From Bordetella parapertussis (GTDB taxonomy: Bacteria > Pseudomonadota > Gammaproteobacteria > Burkholderiales > Thiobacillaceae), in the NCBI GenBank assembly GCA_945890495.1, contig CAMDCO010000001.1, positions 108,003 to 172,002 of the forward strand: DNA of 64,000 nt, read 5' to 3'. The notes beneath the pieces were generated by a model. That model had not been told where the DNA came from. It saw only the letters and a list, made by a program, of their open reading frames with translations, and made no database searches. Below, in pieces: positions 10,604 through 20,196 of this stretch (position 1 is the stretch's first letter; every line of letters starts with the position of its first letter). A program made the translations under genes and the position numbers.

Positions 10604-10804
10604 TCAATCCTTCTCGCAGTGCCCGCTGGAGGCACAACCACTACCGCTGCCGCCACTGCAGCTGCCGCAGCCCCGCGCATCCGGGTCGCGGAACGGGCCT
10701 AACTGAGGGTTGTGCCGGGCGAAGTTCTGGTACAGACGATTGACCGCCAGGCCCGCCAGTAGAAGGCCTAGGATCAGGCCCACTGCAACAAGATAGGTCA
10801 TCAT
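10604..10804 (-). CDS. Small single-TM, Cys-rich C-terminal protein at the end of the rnf operon
   Basis: MMTYLVAVGLILGLLLAGLAVNRLYQNFARHNPQLGPFRDPDARGCGSCSGGSGSGCASSGHCEKD; overlaps rnfA stop by 4 bp. Confidence 0.75.
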   Translation of the reverse strand: MMTYLVAVGLILGLLLAGLAVNRLYQNFARHNPQLGPFRDPDARGCGSCSGGSGSGCASSGHCEKD

Positions 10805-11391
10805 CCCGCGCTCGCCCCGAGCCCAGCAAAGCCCATAAACACCAAAGACAACAAGCCCGCGAGCATAAGGGCCAGTCCCGTGCCTTGCACCATTTGCGGA
10901 ACCGTTGACAGATTCAGGCGTTCACGCAGGCCGGCCATCAAGAGCAGCGCCAGCGTAAAACCGCCGCCACCGGCCAATGCAAACACCATGGATTGGAGAA
11001 AACTGTATTCGCGCGTCGTCTGGAACAGGGCCACGCCGAGCACGGCACAGTTGGTGGTGATGAGTGGCAGGTAGATACCGAGGGCGCGGAACAACATTGG
11101 ACTGGTCTTTTTCAGGAACATCTCCACCAATTGCACGGCGGAGGCGATCACCACGATATAGGCGATGAGGCGCAAGAACTGCAGATCCAATGCGGTGAGC
11201 AGCACATTCAGGCCGTAGGCACACAGCGAGGCGACCATCATCACGAAGGTCGTCGCGGCCCCCATCGGCAGGGCGGTATTGAGCCGCCCGGAGACGCCCA
11301 GGAAGGGACACAGACCGAGGAACATCGCCAGCACAAAGTTGTTGGTCAGGAGCGTTCCGATGAAGATCTGGAACAGCGATTCATGTTCCAT
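10801..11391 (-). CDS. rnfA: Electron transport complex subunit RnfA
   Basis: MEHESLFQIFIGTLLTNNFVLAMFLGLCPFLGVSGRLNTALPMGAATTFVM. Start moved from the ORF-track Met at 11535 to 11391. Confidence 0.95.
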   Translation of the reverse strand: MEHESLFQIFIGTLLTNNFVLAMFLGLCPFLGVSGRLNTALPMGAATTFVMMVASLCAYGLNVLLTALDLQFLRLIAYIVVIASAVQLVEMFLKKTSPMLFRALGIYLPLITTNCAVLGVALFQTTREYSFLQSMVFALAGGGGFTLALLLMAGLRERLNLSTVPQMVQGTGLALMLAGLLSLVFMGFAGLGASAG

Positions 11392-12010
11392 GACGAACCT
11401 CCTTGCGTTGCTTCCATCCCGCAAACAGGAGCAACCAACCACCGAGGACGAAGAACCCACCCGGCGGCAGGAGCATGACGATCCAGGGTTGGAAACTCGG
11501 TCCGAACAACGACACGCCGAACAGGCTGCCGGCACCCAAGATCTCGCGCACGCTACCCAGGGCGAAAAGACCTATCGTAAAACCGATACCCATACCGAAT
11601 GCGTTAACCACAGCGATCAGGGGCGGGTGTTTGGAGGCATGCGCCTCCGCGCGACCGAGAATGATGCAATTCACCACAATCAACTGAATAAATGCGCCGA
11701 GCGCCTCATACAAGGCCAGGCTCAGGGCCTGGATCGCATAATCGACCACGGTCACAAAGCTGGCGATGATGACGATGTAGGTGGCGATACGCACCTCCTT
11801 CGGCACCCAATTCCGGATTGTTGACACCAACAGACAGGAAGACACCAACACAAAGGTCGTCGCCAACCCCATGCCCAGAGCATTACTCGCCGACACGGTC
11901 ACGGCCAGCGTCGGGCACATACCCAACACCATGACAAAGACGGGGTTCTGTTTCCAGATCCCTTCCATGAAGTTTTCGAAGGCGGTCAGGGTGTGTTCGC
12001 CGGGTTTCAT
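11381..12010 (-). CDS. rnfE: Electron transport complex subunit RnfE
   Basis: ENFMEGIWKQNPVFVMVLGMCPTLAVTVSASNALGMGLATTFVL. Confidence 0.95.
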   Translation of the reverse strand: MKPGEHTLTAFENFMEGIWKQNPVFVMVLGMCPTLAVTVSASNALGMGLATTFVLVSSCLLVSTIRNWVPKEVRIATYIVIIASFVTVVDYAIQALSLALYEALGAFIQLIVVNCIILGRAEAHASKHPPLIAVVNAFGMGIGFTIGLFALGSVREILGAGSLFGVSLFGPSFQPWIVMLLPPGGFFVLGGWLLLFAGWKQRKEVRHGT

Positions 12011-12699
12011 GGCGGGGATTCCAGGTTATTTAGATGCGGACGCAGGCGCGGCAACAAGACACGGGCGCTATCATTGATGCCGCGTCCCACTGCGCGCGAG
12101 GTAATGGTCGCGCCAGAGATCGCGTCGATCTCCCAGGGATTGCGTTTGCTGCCATGTTTCACCGTCCGGATCGGATGAGCAAGGCCCTGACCGGAGGCAT
12201 CCAACCGTGCATCAAGGGCAACAAAGTTTTTCTGGAAGGCCGCGTCCGTGCGGATCTTGTCACCAATGCCCGGCGTCTCGCGATGCGCCCCGACGGCAAA
12301 ACCGATGATCGCCTGCCGCTGCGGGTCATAGGCGTACAGCACCCGCACCACATCGGCATAACCGACCGCACCCGCCTCGGCCACCAAACCACGCAGATGA
12401 CGATGGGCATCGTAGACCGCATAAACGCGCTGGGCCCCCTTGGGCATCGCTTGGCCCAACCGCAACGGGATCGTTCCTTGCGCACTCACAGCATGAATAT
12501 GCAAGGCCACCCCTTCAGGGATGAGGGAGAAGATTGACCGCTCCAAGGCAATACGCCGATTCTTGGCGATCGGGTCCAGCGTGCTTTGAAAGGCCGCAAC
12601 GATTAGCACCCCGCACAACAGAGCGACTCCGCCGAGCGTGGCGACCAAGCGCCAACCGGCCGTCACTTCTGCCACAGGATTCGGCAACGGCTCGCTCAT
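12007..12699 (-). CDS. rnfG: Electron transport complex subunit RnfG
   Basis: Single N-terminal TM; covalent FMN motif region IDAISGATITSRAV. Confidence 0.92.
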   Translation of the reverse strand: MSEPLPNPVAEVTAGWRLVATLGGVALLCGVLIVAAFQSTLDPIAKNRRIALERSIFSLIPEGVALHIHAVSAQGTIPLRLGQAMPKGAQRVYAVYDAHRHLRGLVAEAGAVGYADVVRVLYAYDPQRQAIIGFAVGAHRETPGIGDKIRTDAAFQKNFVALDARLDASGQGLAHPIRTVKHGSKRNPWEIDAISGATITSRAVGRGINDSARVLLPRLRPHLNNLESPP

Positions 12700-13736
12700 G
12701 ACGCCCCCCTCCGTGGCTTGCGCCGCCCGAAGACGCGCGTCGGCAAGCTGCGATCAAGCAAGGGCGCTAGCGCATTACCGAACAGGATGGCATACATCAC
12801 CCCCTCGGACAGGCCGCCAAAATAGCGGATCAGGACCGTCACCGTGCCGATGAGGATCGCGTAGGCCCAGACGGCCAGCGGCGTCACCGGCGAGGTCGCC
12901 ATGTCGGTCGCCATGAACATGGCTCCCAACATGAGGCCACCCGACAGCAGGACGAAGACGGGCGGCGGGAAAAAATCAGGGTTGTAGAGATGAAAAGCGT
13001 AGGCCAAGGCTACGGCAGACCCCATCATGCCCACCGGGATACGCCAGTCGAGCATGCCGCGCAAGGCCAGATAAAGCCCACAAACCAAGACCAACATCGC
13101 CGATGTCTCGCCCACGGAGGCGGTGGCAATACCCAGAAGCAGGTCCTCCGGTGCCGTCAGTTGATGCTGAAACTTCCACATAGCCAACGGCGTTGCGCCG
13201 GTGAACGCATCCGCCGAAGCCGCCTTGGCCCAAACCGTAATATCGGGCGGGATCATCAGGGGTGGTGTCAGGGTCGTGGGGATGAATTCATGGAATCGGT
13301 TCGGGGCATAACTCGGGGCCCAGGTCGCAATCGCCGACGGGAAAGCGGCCTGCACAAAGGCCCTCCCAACGAGGGCCGGGTTGAATACATTCATACCTAG
13401 GCCACCGAACAGGATCTTGCCCAACCCCATCGCCACCACTGCGGCCACGGCCGTCATCCAGAGCGGAAACGAGGGCGGCAGGACCAAGGCCAGCAGGATG
13501 CCGGTGATCATCGCGCTCCAATCCGACAGGGTCGAGGATTGTCCGGAAAGACGGTTAAACAGACGCTCGGTAGCCAGGCACACAATGACCGAGGTTAGCA
13601 GCAGCGCCAATGCGGACAAACCATATAACCAGATTGAAAACAGCGCGATCGGAAGCAAGGCCAGCACTACGTTGAGCATGATGCTCTCAACGCTGAGTCC
13701 CAGGCGTTCATGTGGGGCGCTACGCAGTTCCGTCAT
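12696..13736 (-). CDS. rnfD: Electron transport complex subunit RnfD
   Basis: Polytopic membrane protein; FMN-threonine region FTGATPLAMWK; NVFNPALVGRAFVQAAFP. Confidence 0.94.
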   Translation of the reverse strand: MTELRSAPHERLGLSVESIMLNVVLALLPIALFSIWLYGLSALALLLTSVIVCLATERLFNRLSGQSSTLSDWSAMITGILLALVLPPSFPLWMTAVAAVVAMGLGKILFGGLGMNVFNPALVGRAFVQAAFPSAIATWAPSYAPNRFHEFIPTTLTPPLMIPPDITVWAKAASADAFTGATPLAMWKFQHQLTAPEDLLLGIATASVGETSAMLVLVCGLYLALRGMLDWRIPVGMMGSAVALAYAFHLYNPDFFPPPVFVLLSGGLMLGAMFMATDMATSPVTPLAVWAYAILIGTVTVLIRYFGGLSEGVMYAILFGNALAPLLDRSLPTRVFGRRKPRRGAS

Positions 13737-13742
13737 CGGGTA

Positions 13743-15179
13743 TCAGGCGGCACGCGCACGCAACAAGCCCTTGGCGACGCGAAATTGCTGCACGAGAGGG
13801 ATGCCGGACGGGCAAACCCAAGTACAACAACCGCACTCAAAGCAATCCGCAAGATGGTAGTCGGCGCTCATACTGTCATAGTCCCGTTTCGCGGCCAGCA
13901 TCCCAAGCAGGGCGGGATTGAGCCCCATGGGACAGGCCTGAACACATTCGCCACACTTGATGCAAGGGTACACCTTTGCAACCGTTTCCCGCCTAACCCA
14001 TTCACGGTCATACACCAAAATCCCAGTCACGCCCTTGGTGACGGGGGCGTCCAGCGAAGTAATGGCCTGGCCCATCATGGATCCGCCGAGGACAACCTCC
14101 AACTCGGCGGGAGCCTCACCCTCCAGCGCGCCCAAACATTGCAACACATGACGGATCGGTGTGCCCAACGGCACCCAGAAATTACCCGGTCGCTTGACGG
14201 CCGGGCCGGTCACCGTCACCACCCGCTCGGTCAAGCCCTCGCCCGCCGGTAGCAAACGACCCAGCAAGGTCAGAGTACCCACATTATTGACGACCACACC
14301 GATCTCCGAGGGCAGGCCGCCCGCGGGCACCTCCAGGCCCAGAAGCGACTTGATCAGCATCTTTTCGGCGCCCTGCGGATACTTGGTCTGCACCATCTCA
14401 ATCGTTACCCGCCCATCCGCCGGCAGAAACGGGGTCAGTACCGCCACAGCATCGGGCTTGTTATCCTCAATGCCGATGATGGCGCGCCGGGCCCCCACCG
14501 CGCGCATCGCGTAGCCGATGCCACGCATCAAATCGGCTGGATGTTCGATCATGGTACGGTGATCGCAAGTCAAATACGGCTCGCATTCGCAACCATTAAC
14601 CACCAAGGTATGGATGCGGCGCTCAGGGGGGATGCTCAGCTTGACATGACTAGGGAAGGCCGCGCCGCCCAATCCCACCATCCCGCAGTCTTTGACCGCC
14701 GCAATGATCTCTTCGGGCGCGAGCGCATCCATATCGCGTAGCTCACGCCAGAGCACCTCTTGGGTGGAAGACTCGTAGGCACGGATGATGATGCTTTCCA
14801 CCCACGCTCCTGAGGCTGACGGGTGCAACCGGATCGCCTCAACTCGCCCGGTGACAGGGGAATGCAAGGGAACGGACATGAAACCATCGGCCCGTGCAAT
14901 AGGTTGACCGCGAACCACTTCCTCCCCGGGTCGGACAAGGGGTACTGCCGGCTTGCCGATGTGCTGCGCGAGGGGGAGGGAGATGCGCGGCGCATACGGC
15001 AACCGACGAATCGGCTTGCCGGCAGTACTCTTGTGCGTGTCGGGATGAACCCCGCGCGCGAAACTTTTGCGCCTGAACAGCGAAACAAGATACGAAGAAA
15101 CGAAGAAGGCTCTAGAAGGCCTCTCGTCTTGCGGAGAGGGCAGAGAACAATCTGCCTCAAGCCCCCCACTTCGTTCCAT
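13743..15179 (-). CDS. rnfC: Electron transport complex subunit RnfC
   Basis: GVHPDTHKSTAGKPIRRLP; GMVGLGGAAFPSHVKL; two ferredoxin motifs CIKCGECVQACP and CFECGCCTWVCP. Start uncertain (ORF open to 15242). Confidence 0.93.
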   Translation of the reverse strand: MERSGGLEADCSLPSPQDERPSRAFFVSSYLVSLFRRKSFARGVHPDTHKSTAGKPIRRLPYAPRISLPLAQHIGKPAVPLVRPGEEVVRGQPIARADGFMSVPLHSPVTGRVEAIRLHPSASGAWVESIIIRAYESSTQEVLWRELRDMDALAPEEIIAAVKDCGMVGLGGAAFPSHVKLSIPPERRIHTLVVNGCECEPYLTCDHRTMIEHPADLMRGIGYAMRAVGARRAIIGIEDNKPDAVAVLTPFLPADGRVTIEMVQTKYPQGAEKMLIKSLLGLEVPAGGLPSEIGVVVNNVGTLTLLGRLLPAGEGLTERVVTVTGPAVKRPGNFWVPLGTPIRHVLQCLGALEGEAPAELEVVLGGSMMGQAITSLDAPVTKGVTGILVYDREWVRRETVAKVYPCIKCGECVQACPMGLNPALLGMLAAKRDYDSMSADYHLADCFECGCCTWVCPSGIPLVQQFRVAKGLLRARAA

Positions 15180-15211
15180 GATCGGTCCAGTATCCATGAC
15201 GATGGTATGGC

Positions 15212-18200
15212 TCAGTTGTATTTTGCCGCCCGAGCCATCCATTTCTCGATGCCCGGTTCATTCATGTTCCACGGGGTCCCCGGATGCAGGCAGCCCGAAG
15301 TACATTTCTCTGCGGCCTTGACGATGTCGGGAAACTTCGCACCCTGTGGGTTCACCACAATGGCCAGTTTCTGGTCGTTATAGGCAAACACCTTGGGCGC
15401 GATCGTGGTGCACTCGTCACAGGCCGCGCAATCGGGCGTATCGATATAGACCGGCTCATAACCCTCGGCGACTGCCAAGGGATTGGCCTGCGAAGGCCCG
15501 GTAGATGCGGATGGCGCAGCCCCCATGCCCAACCCAGTCAGGCTGGCCGTCAGATGCGCGAGGATCTCCGCCCGCGCTTTTTCAACGATCGCCGCCTCAT
15601 CGCCCAGCGCCACAGCGGATTTGGCCACATCTTTAAGTTGATGCCAGAACGCCAAGCGCTCCTCACACGCGTTGACCAAGGCCTGCGAAACCATAACCCG
15701 CATCAGCCGGTTCTTTTTGTCCACCGCCCAGATGAACGGGAAACGGCCCTCGCGCTCGGCCGCAGGCAAGCGGAGAAAGTCTGCCATCAGCACCATGTCA
15801 TCGTTCCAGGTCTCCGGCGGAGCCTTCTTGAACTGCTTGGCAAAGCGGCCTTCCGTCAGGGCGAAGTCGGCAAAGGTCATCGGCAAGGCCATCTTCTGCT
15901 TCTGTCCCGCTTCATCGACATAAGCCAGCGTATATTCAGGCCAATCGGTCTCCGGTGAAGGATTGCCATCAAGGCTGACGCACTCGCTAAAGGTCGTCCC
16001 CTGATCGGGGTCGTAACGGAACAGCGAGTAAGCGCGTGACTCGACCGCCAACCGCGACTGCTCGACGGAACGGTCATCGCCCACGCCATGTTCGGGCGGA
16101 CACACAGCGTAGATGTTGAACAGGGCCGGGCGGCGCGAATTGAGGCCATCGATATAGCTCTCGATGAGGTGCGTCGGGTGGGCGATGGTGCTCTGCGCCA
16201 CATAGGCCGAGCGGTGCGCCATACCAATGAGCGCGATCTCCTTGCGGATCTCTTTTTTGCCCGCTGCGTGTTTTCCAAAGGGTGTCATATCCGCCACCTG
16301 GGCCACAAAGGTAGAGCTTGCCGCCTGACCGCCGGTATTTGAATACACCTGGGTATCGACGACCAGAATCTTGATCGGCTTGCCCGTCATCAAGGCACGC
16401 GACAGGTTCTGGAAACCGATGTCGTACATCGCCCCATCGCCGCCAATCGCCACAACCGGCGGACACAGTTTCCACTCTTCGTCCGTAAAGGTTTCCCAGT
16501 TGTAATAGGTGAGTTCGGCATCCTCTGTGTGCGGATCGTAACCACGCTCGAGTTCAATCTCAGCCATGCGGATGGCCTTGAACCCGTCCGCCATGCGCGT
16601 CATATGCCCTTCGAACAGCCCGAGAGCGACCGAGGGCGAATCCTGGAACAGGTGTGAGGTCCATGGGAACGGATAGGGATTAAAGGGGAAAGTCGACCCC
16701 CACACCGAGGTGCACCCCGTCGAATTGACGATACCCATGGCGGCGCGCCCCCGTCCCGTCGGACCCTCCAGATAGCGCCACTTGAGGTCTCTGAGGCGTT
16801 CCAAGATCTGGGTCACCCAGCGTAACCACGGCTGATCGATCGGCGGCGCGGCATGGTGGGCGTCCAAGTCTTCGGACAGGTTCGCCAGGGTCAGGTCATC
16901 GCCCTGATGCGCCGCAAGGGACTGCAGGACCGCCTGCGTATCGGTCAGGTTTACCGCCTCGGTCAAGCGCATGCGGATATGTTTTTCCAGCCCGACGATC
17001 AGGGTGTCAATTTTTTCCAGATGGGCCTCTACGCGCGGCTGCATCAGGGCTGTCACCGTGCTGGTAAAAAGGTGGATGGCGGTCTTCTCGCCACAGCCCA
17101 GACAGGCCCCATCGCCGCAAGCCATAGCGTTGTAGTTCTGCTTGGTCAGCAGCAGGGTTTCCAGTGCACCAATCTTCTCGTCGAGGTCGTCGATGCGGCT
17201 ATAGGATTTAGGGGTCGTGGGCAGGTCAAGCCAGAACTGCCAGTCGCGGCGCAATGCATCGATGCTGTCCTGGGTCTGGGTCACCATTTTCAGGGCATCG
17301 TCATCGCAGACATCCACGCAAAGGGCGCAGCCCTTGCAGGTATAGGGATTAACGGTAATAGAGAACAACCCACCAGCCCCCTTCGCCTTCTTCTCAGGAT
17401 TGACCCAGTAGGGCTTGGTGGTCGCGAGCTGGAACTCGCCCAGGGCATCGGTTAGCAAACGGTACTCATCCCGCAAGGGCTCCGCATCGGCACCTGCCGT
17501 GGCCAGAGCCTCCTCTACCGTCGCCTCGAGGGCGACCTTCAGGCGAGCACGCACATCCACTCCATCACGATCAAGCACACCGCGCAGGCGTTTCTCGATC
17601 GCCCGGGCGCCCTTGCGCAGGAAGCGGGTCGGGCGGCCGCCCATCTCAATACGGCCGATCGCACTATTCAGGACATCACCAACCGTCGAGACCAGACCCG
17701 GAATTGCCGAGTCCGGGCACTGGGTGTAACAGTTCCCACAGGCCGTGCAGTTCTCGGCGATCCACACCGGGTGCTCGAAACGGATCTGCGTCATATCGCG
17801 GAACACGCCCGTCACGGCCGGGATCAGGGCCATCCCCATAAAGGGATCGGCTAGGCTGTCCGAGCCGCGCCCCGTCATGTAGAAACTACCGGTCTGTTCC
17901 CAAAACCGGTGTATATCGGCCTGCTTCGAACCGGCCTCTGCCGAGGTTTCAGGCTGCTGGGTCAGCATAATGGGCAAGGCGGCCCGGGCCCGAAGCGGGG
18001 TCGCTTGGCGGGCACCCACCTGCATGGCCTCGGCAGGGATTTCATGGATCTCGGTATAGCCGCGCCGTACGACCCGCAGGTTGTCTTCGACGATACGCTG
18101 GCCCTTCTTGCCGAATTTTGCCTGCAACTGGTTTTCGATGGCCGAGAACAGGGTCTCTTCCGACAAACCGGCCCGTTCCTTGATATCGGAGGCGTGGAAG

Positions 18201-20182
18201 AAGGCGCCCTGGAAGGCATTGCCCTGCATACGCAACTGCAGGTCAGGGTTAGAGGACTCCTCGCGCGCAATCGTGAATGCATCCAGATAAAAAACGCGAA
18301 TGCCCTGTTCGACGATGTATTTCTGGATAGGCACCGGGAAGGTCGCCCACAAGGCCCCAGCATCCGGCAGGTTGCTCTGGATGATAAAGACGCCGCCCTG
18401 GCTCAACCCGGCAACCGCATTGGTGTGCAGAAAGACCTGCGGATCCGGCGACAGCACCACATCGACATGGCTGTATTCACAGTTGATACGAATCGGATCC
18501 GGTGCCGCCGACAGATAATAGGTGGTCGGCTGACCCTTCTTTTCGGAACCGTATTTCGGATTAGCCTTGATGTCCCAACCCAGAAGTTCGAACAGGGTCA
18601 TGGCGAGGTTCTTGCCGGTCGTCACCGCGCCCCAGCCACCGACCGAATGCATCCGCACCGCAATCCCACCCTTGGGCATCAGATTGGGGTTTTCGGAGCC
18701 GCGCAGGGCCAAGTCCCGGATCTGCGGGTAGGCCTCCAGCAGACCCTGCTGGCGGAGTTCCTGCTTGGGATTGGCCGCCTGATCGCGCACAAAGTCGATT
18801 GATAGATAGAAGAATCGCCGCTGAGCGCCGACGCTCCCGCCCTTGCCGCCTTCCAGCATATTCTCGACGGCGGCAATCAGCGCCTCGGGCTGCAGATCGC
18901 GCGATCCGATGCCATAGCTGCCGGAATAAAGCTGCGGAATTTCCACGCCGGAATGAAACGCCGCATAGCCCGCGTGCTGCCCCCCCCGCGTACGGCCAGC
19001 CACCCCATTCTCGACACACTTCGAGACCACGGAGCGCACCTCGCGCATCAGCGGCAGATCCTCAGACAGCGGTTGGTCGGTTCGCTCCAGGACCGCCACG
19101 CCCTTCTTTCCCTTCAGAATATGACCCAACAATTCGCCTGGAAAAGGACGGAACATGGTCAGATTGACGACACCGACCCGGATCTGTCGCGTCTCGCGCA
19201 GGTAATCGGCTACCGCACCGGCCTGCACGGTCATGCTGCCCTGACCTAGGATCAAGTAGTCCGCATCTTCACAGCGATACCCCGCCACACGAGCGTATCG
19301 ACGACCGGTCAGTTCGGCATACTCTTCCGTACAGCGGTCGAACAAGGCCGGTATATGTTGGAAAAAGTACGGCCGTTGCGCTGCCACCGCCTGCATATGT
19401 GCATCTTGGTTGGCCACAGCGCCCGAGGCCAATGGTGCGTCGACATCCCACAGGGCCGGGATACGGCGGCGCTTGGGCCCGTAGAGGATCACCTGCGCGG
19501 GTGTCGGTGTGTCAATCAGATCACCGGGCTGACCCAGGAACTCCGCGACCAGTTCACGCTCCGGAACCTGCACCGGTTCAATCAAGTGGGTGGTTAGGAA
19601 TCCGTCCATGCCCATGATCGCCGGGGTCAGGGACAATTCCGCCGTCTTGCGCGCGATCAGATTGAGGTCGGCCGCCTCTTGGGCACTGGCCGCCATCACC
19701 TGGATGAAACCCGTGTCATCGACGCTGTGATAGTCGTCGTGAGCGCAATGCACATTAAGCGTGGCCTTGGTGATGGCGCGACAGCCCATGTTGAGCACAT
19801 AGGGCAAACGCTTGCCCACCGCTCCGTAAAGCGATTCGTGCATGAACACCGCACCCTGAGACGAGGTGAAGTTAACCGCACGCAAACCGGTCATGGCCAT
19901 GCCGGCGGTCACTCCGGCGGCAGCGTGTTCGGATTCGGGCTCAACAAAGATCAGCGGTCGGCCGGAGATATTGATATGGCCTGCCGCCACCGACTCGGAC
20001 CAGTACTCGCCCATGTTGGTGGATGGGGTAATAGGGTAGGCGCCGGCCGCATCAGAAGCCTCGCGCTCCACTAAGATGACCGCCGTATTACCGTCGATCG
20101 CATCGCGCACACCGGGATATTTCACCGGCGAGGAGGTCGACTCATTCGATTGGGACGCAAACAGGTTCTTGAACATGAGCAC
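15212..20182 (-). CDS. nifJ: Pyruvate:ferredoxin (flavodoxin) oxidoreductase, unusually long with C-terminal Fe-S extension
   Basis: YPITPSTNMGEYWSE; CTACGNCYTQCP and CKGCALCVDVCDDDA clusters; ACGDGACLGCGEK; TPP motif GGDGAMYDIGFQN; VYSNTGGQ; extra C-terminal CAACDECTTIAPKVFAYND...CTSGCLHPGTPWN. Confidence 0.95.
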   Translation of the reverse strand: MLMFKNLFASQSNESTSSPVKYPGVRDAIDGNTAVILVEREASDAAGAYPITPSTNMGEYWSESVAAGHINISGRPLIFVEPESEHAAAGVTAGMAMTGLRAVNFTSSQGAVFMHESLYGAVGKRLPYVLNMGCRAITKATLNVHCAHDDYHSVDDTGFIQVMAASAQEAADLNLIARKTAELSLTPAIMGMDGFLTTHLIEPVQVPERELVAEFLGQPGDLIDTPTPAQVILYGPKRRRIPALWDVDAPLASGAVANQDAHMQAVAAQRPYFFQHIPALFDRCTEEYAELTGRRYARVAGYRCEDADYLILGQGSMTVQAGAVADYLRETRQIRVGVVNLTMFRPFPGELLGHILKGKKGVAVLERTDQPLSEDLPLMREVRSVVSKCVENGVAGRTRGGQHAGYAAFHSGVEIPQLYSGSYGIGSRDLQPEALIAAVENMLEGGKGGSVGAQRRFFYLSIDFVRDQAANPKQELRQQGLLEAYPQIRDLALRGSENPNLMPKGGIAVRMHSVGGWGAVTTGKNLAMTLFELLGWDIKANPKYGSEKKGQPTTYYLSAAPDPIRINCEYSHVDVVLSPDPQVFLHTNAVAGLSQGGVFIIQSNLPDAGALWATFPVPIQKYIVEQGIRVFYLDAFTIAREESSNPDLQLRMQGNAFQGAFFHASDIKERAGLSEETLFSAIENQLQAKFGKKGQRIVEDNLRVVRRGYTEIHEIPAEAMQVGARQATPLRARAALPIMLTQQPETSAEAGSKQADIHRFWEQTGSFYMTGRGSDSLADPFMGMALIPAVTGVFRDMTQIRFEHPVWIAENCTACGNCYTQCPDSAIPGLVSTVGDVLNSAIGRIEMGGRPTRFLRKGARAIEKRLRGVLDRDGVDVRARLKVALEATVEEALATAGADAEPLRDEYRLLTDALGEFQLATTKPYWVNPEKKAKGAGGLFSITVNPYTCKGCALCVDVCDDDALKMVTQTQDSIDALRRDWQFWLDLPTTPKSYSRIDDLDEKIGALETLLLTKQNYNAMACGDGACLGCGEKTAIHLFTSTVTALMQPRVEAHLEKIDTLIVGLEKHIRMRLTEAVNLTDTQAVLQSLAAHQGDDLTLANLSEDLDAHHAAPPIDQPWLRWVTQILERLRDLKWRYLEGPTGRGRAAMGIVNSTGCTSVWGSTFPFNPYPFPWTSHLFQDSPSVALGLFEGHMTRMADGFKAIRMAEIELERGYDPHTEDAELTYYNWETFTDEEWKLCPPVVAIGGDGAMYDIGFQNLSRALMTGKPIKILVVDTQVYSNTGGQAASSTFVAQVADMTPFGKHAAGKKEIRKEIALIGMAHRSAYVAQSTIAHPTHLIESYIDGLNSRRPALFNIYAVCPPEHGVGDDRSVEQSRLAVESRAYSLFRYDPDQGTTFSECVSLDGNPSPETDWPEYTLAYVDEAGQKQKMALPMTFADFALTEGRFAKQFKKAPPETWNDDMVLMADFLRLPAAEREGRFPFIWAVDKKNRLMRVMVSQALVNACEERLAFWHQLKDVAKSAVALGDEAAIVEKARAEILAHLTASLTGLGMGAAPSASTGPSQANPLAVAEGYEPVYIDTPDCAACDECTTIAPKVFAYNDQKLAIVVNPQGAKFPDIVKAAEKCTSGCLHPGTPWNMNEPGIEKWMARAAKYN

Positions 20183-20196
20183 TCTCCGTCTCTAAG

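Noticed and set aside
13743-15242. Full 499-aa RnfC including MDGSGGKIQLSHTIVMDTGPI
   Set aside because: The first residues overlap the nifJ coding end and do not look like RnfC; a later start is more likely, though not certain.
15212-20182. Nitrogen-fixation role for the nifJ homologue
   Set aside because: No nif genes in the window; linkage is to rnf, and PFOR is commonly named nifJ regardless of function.
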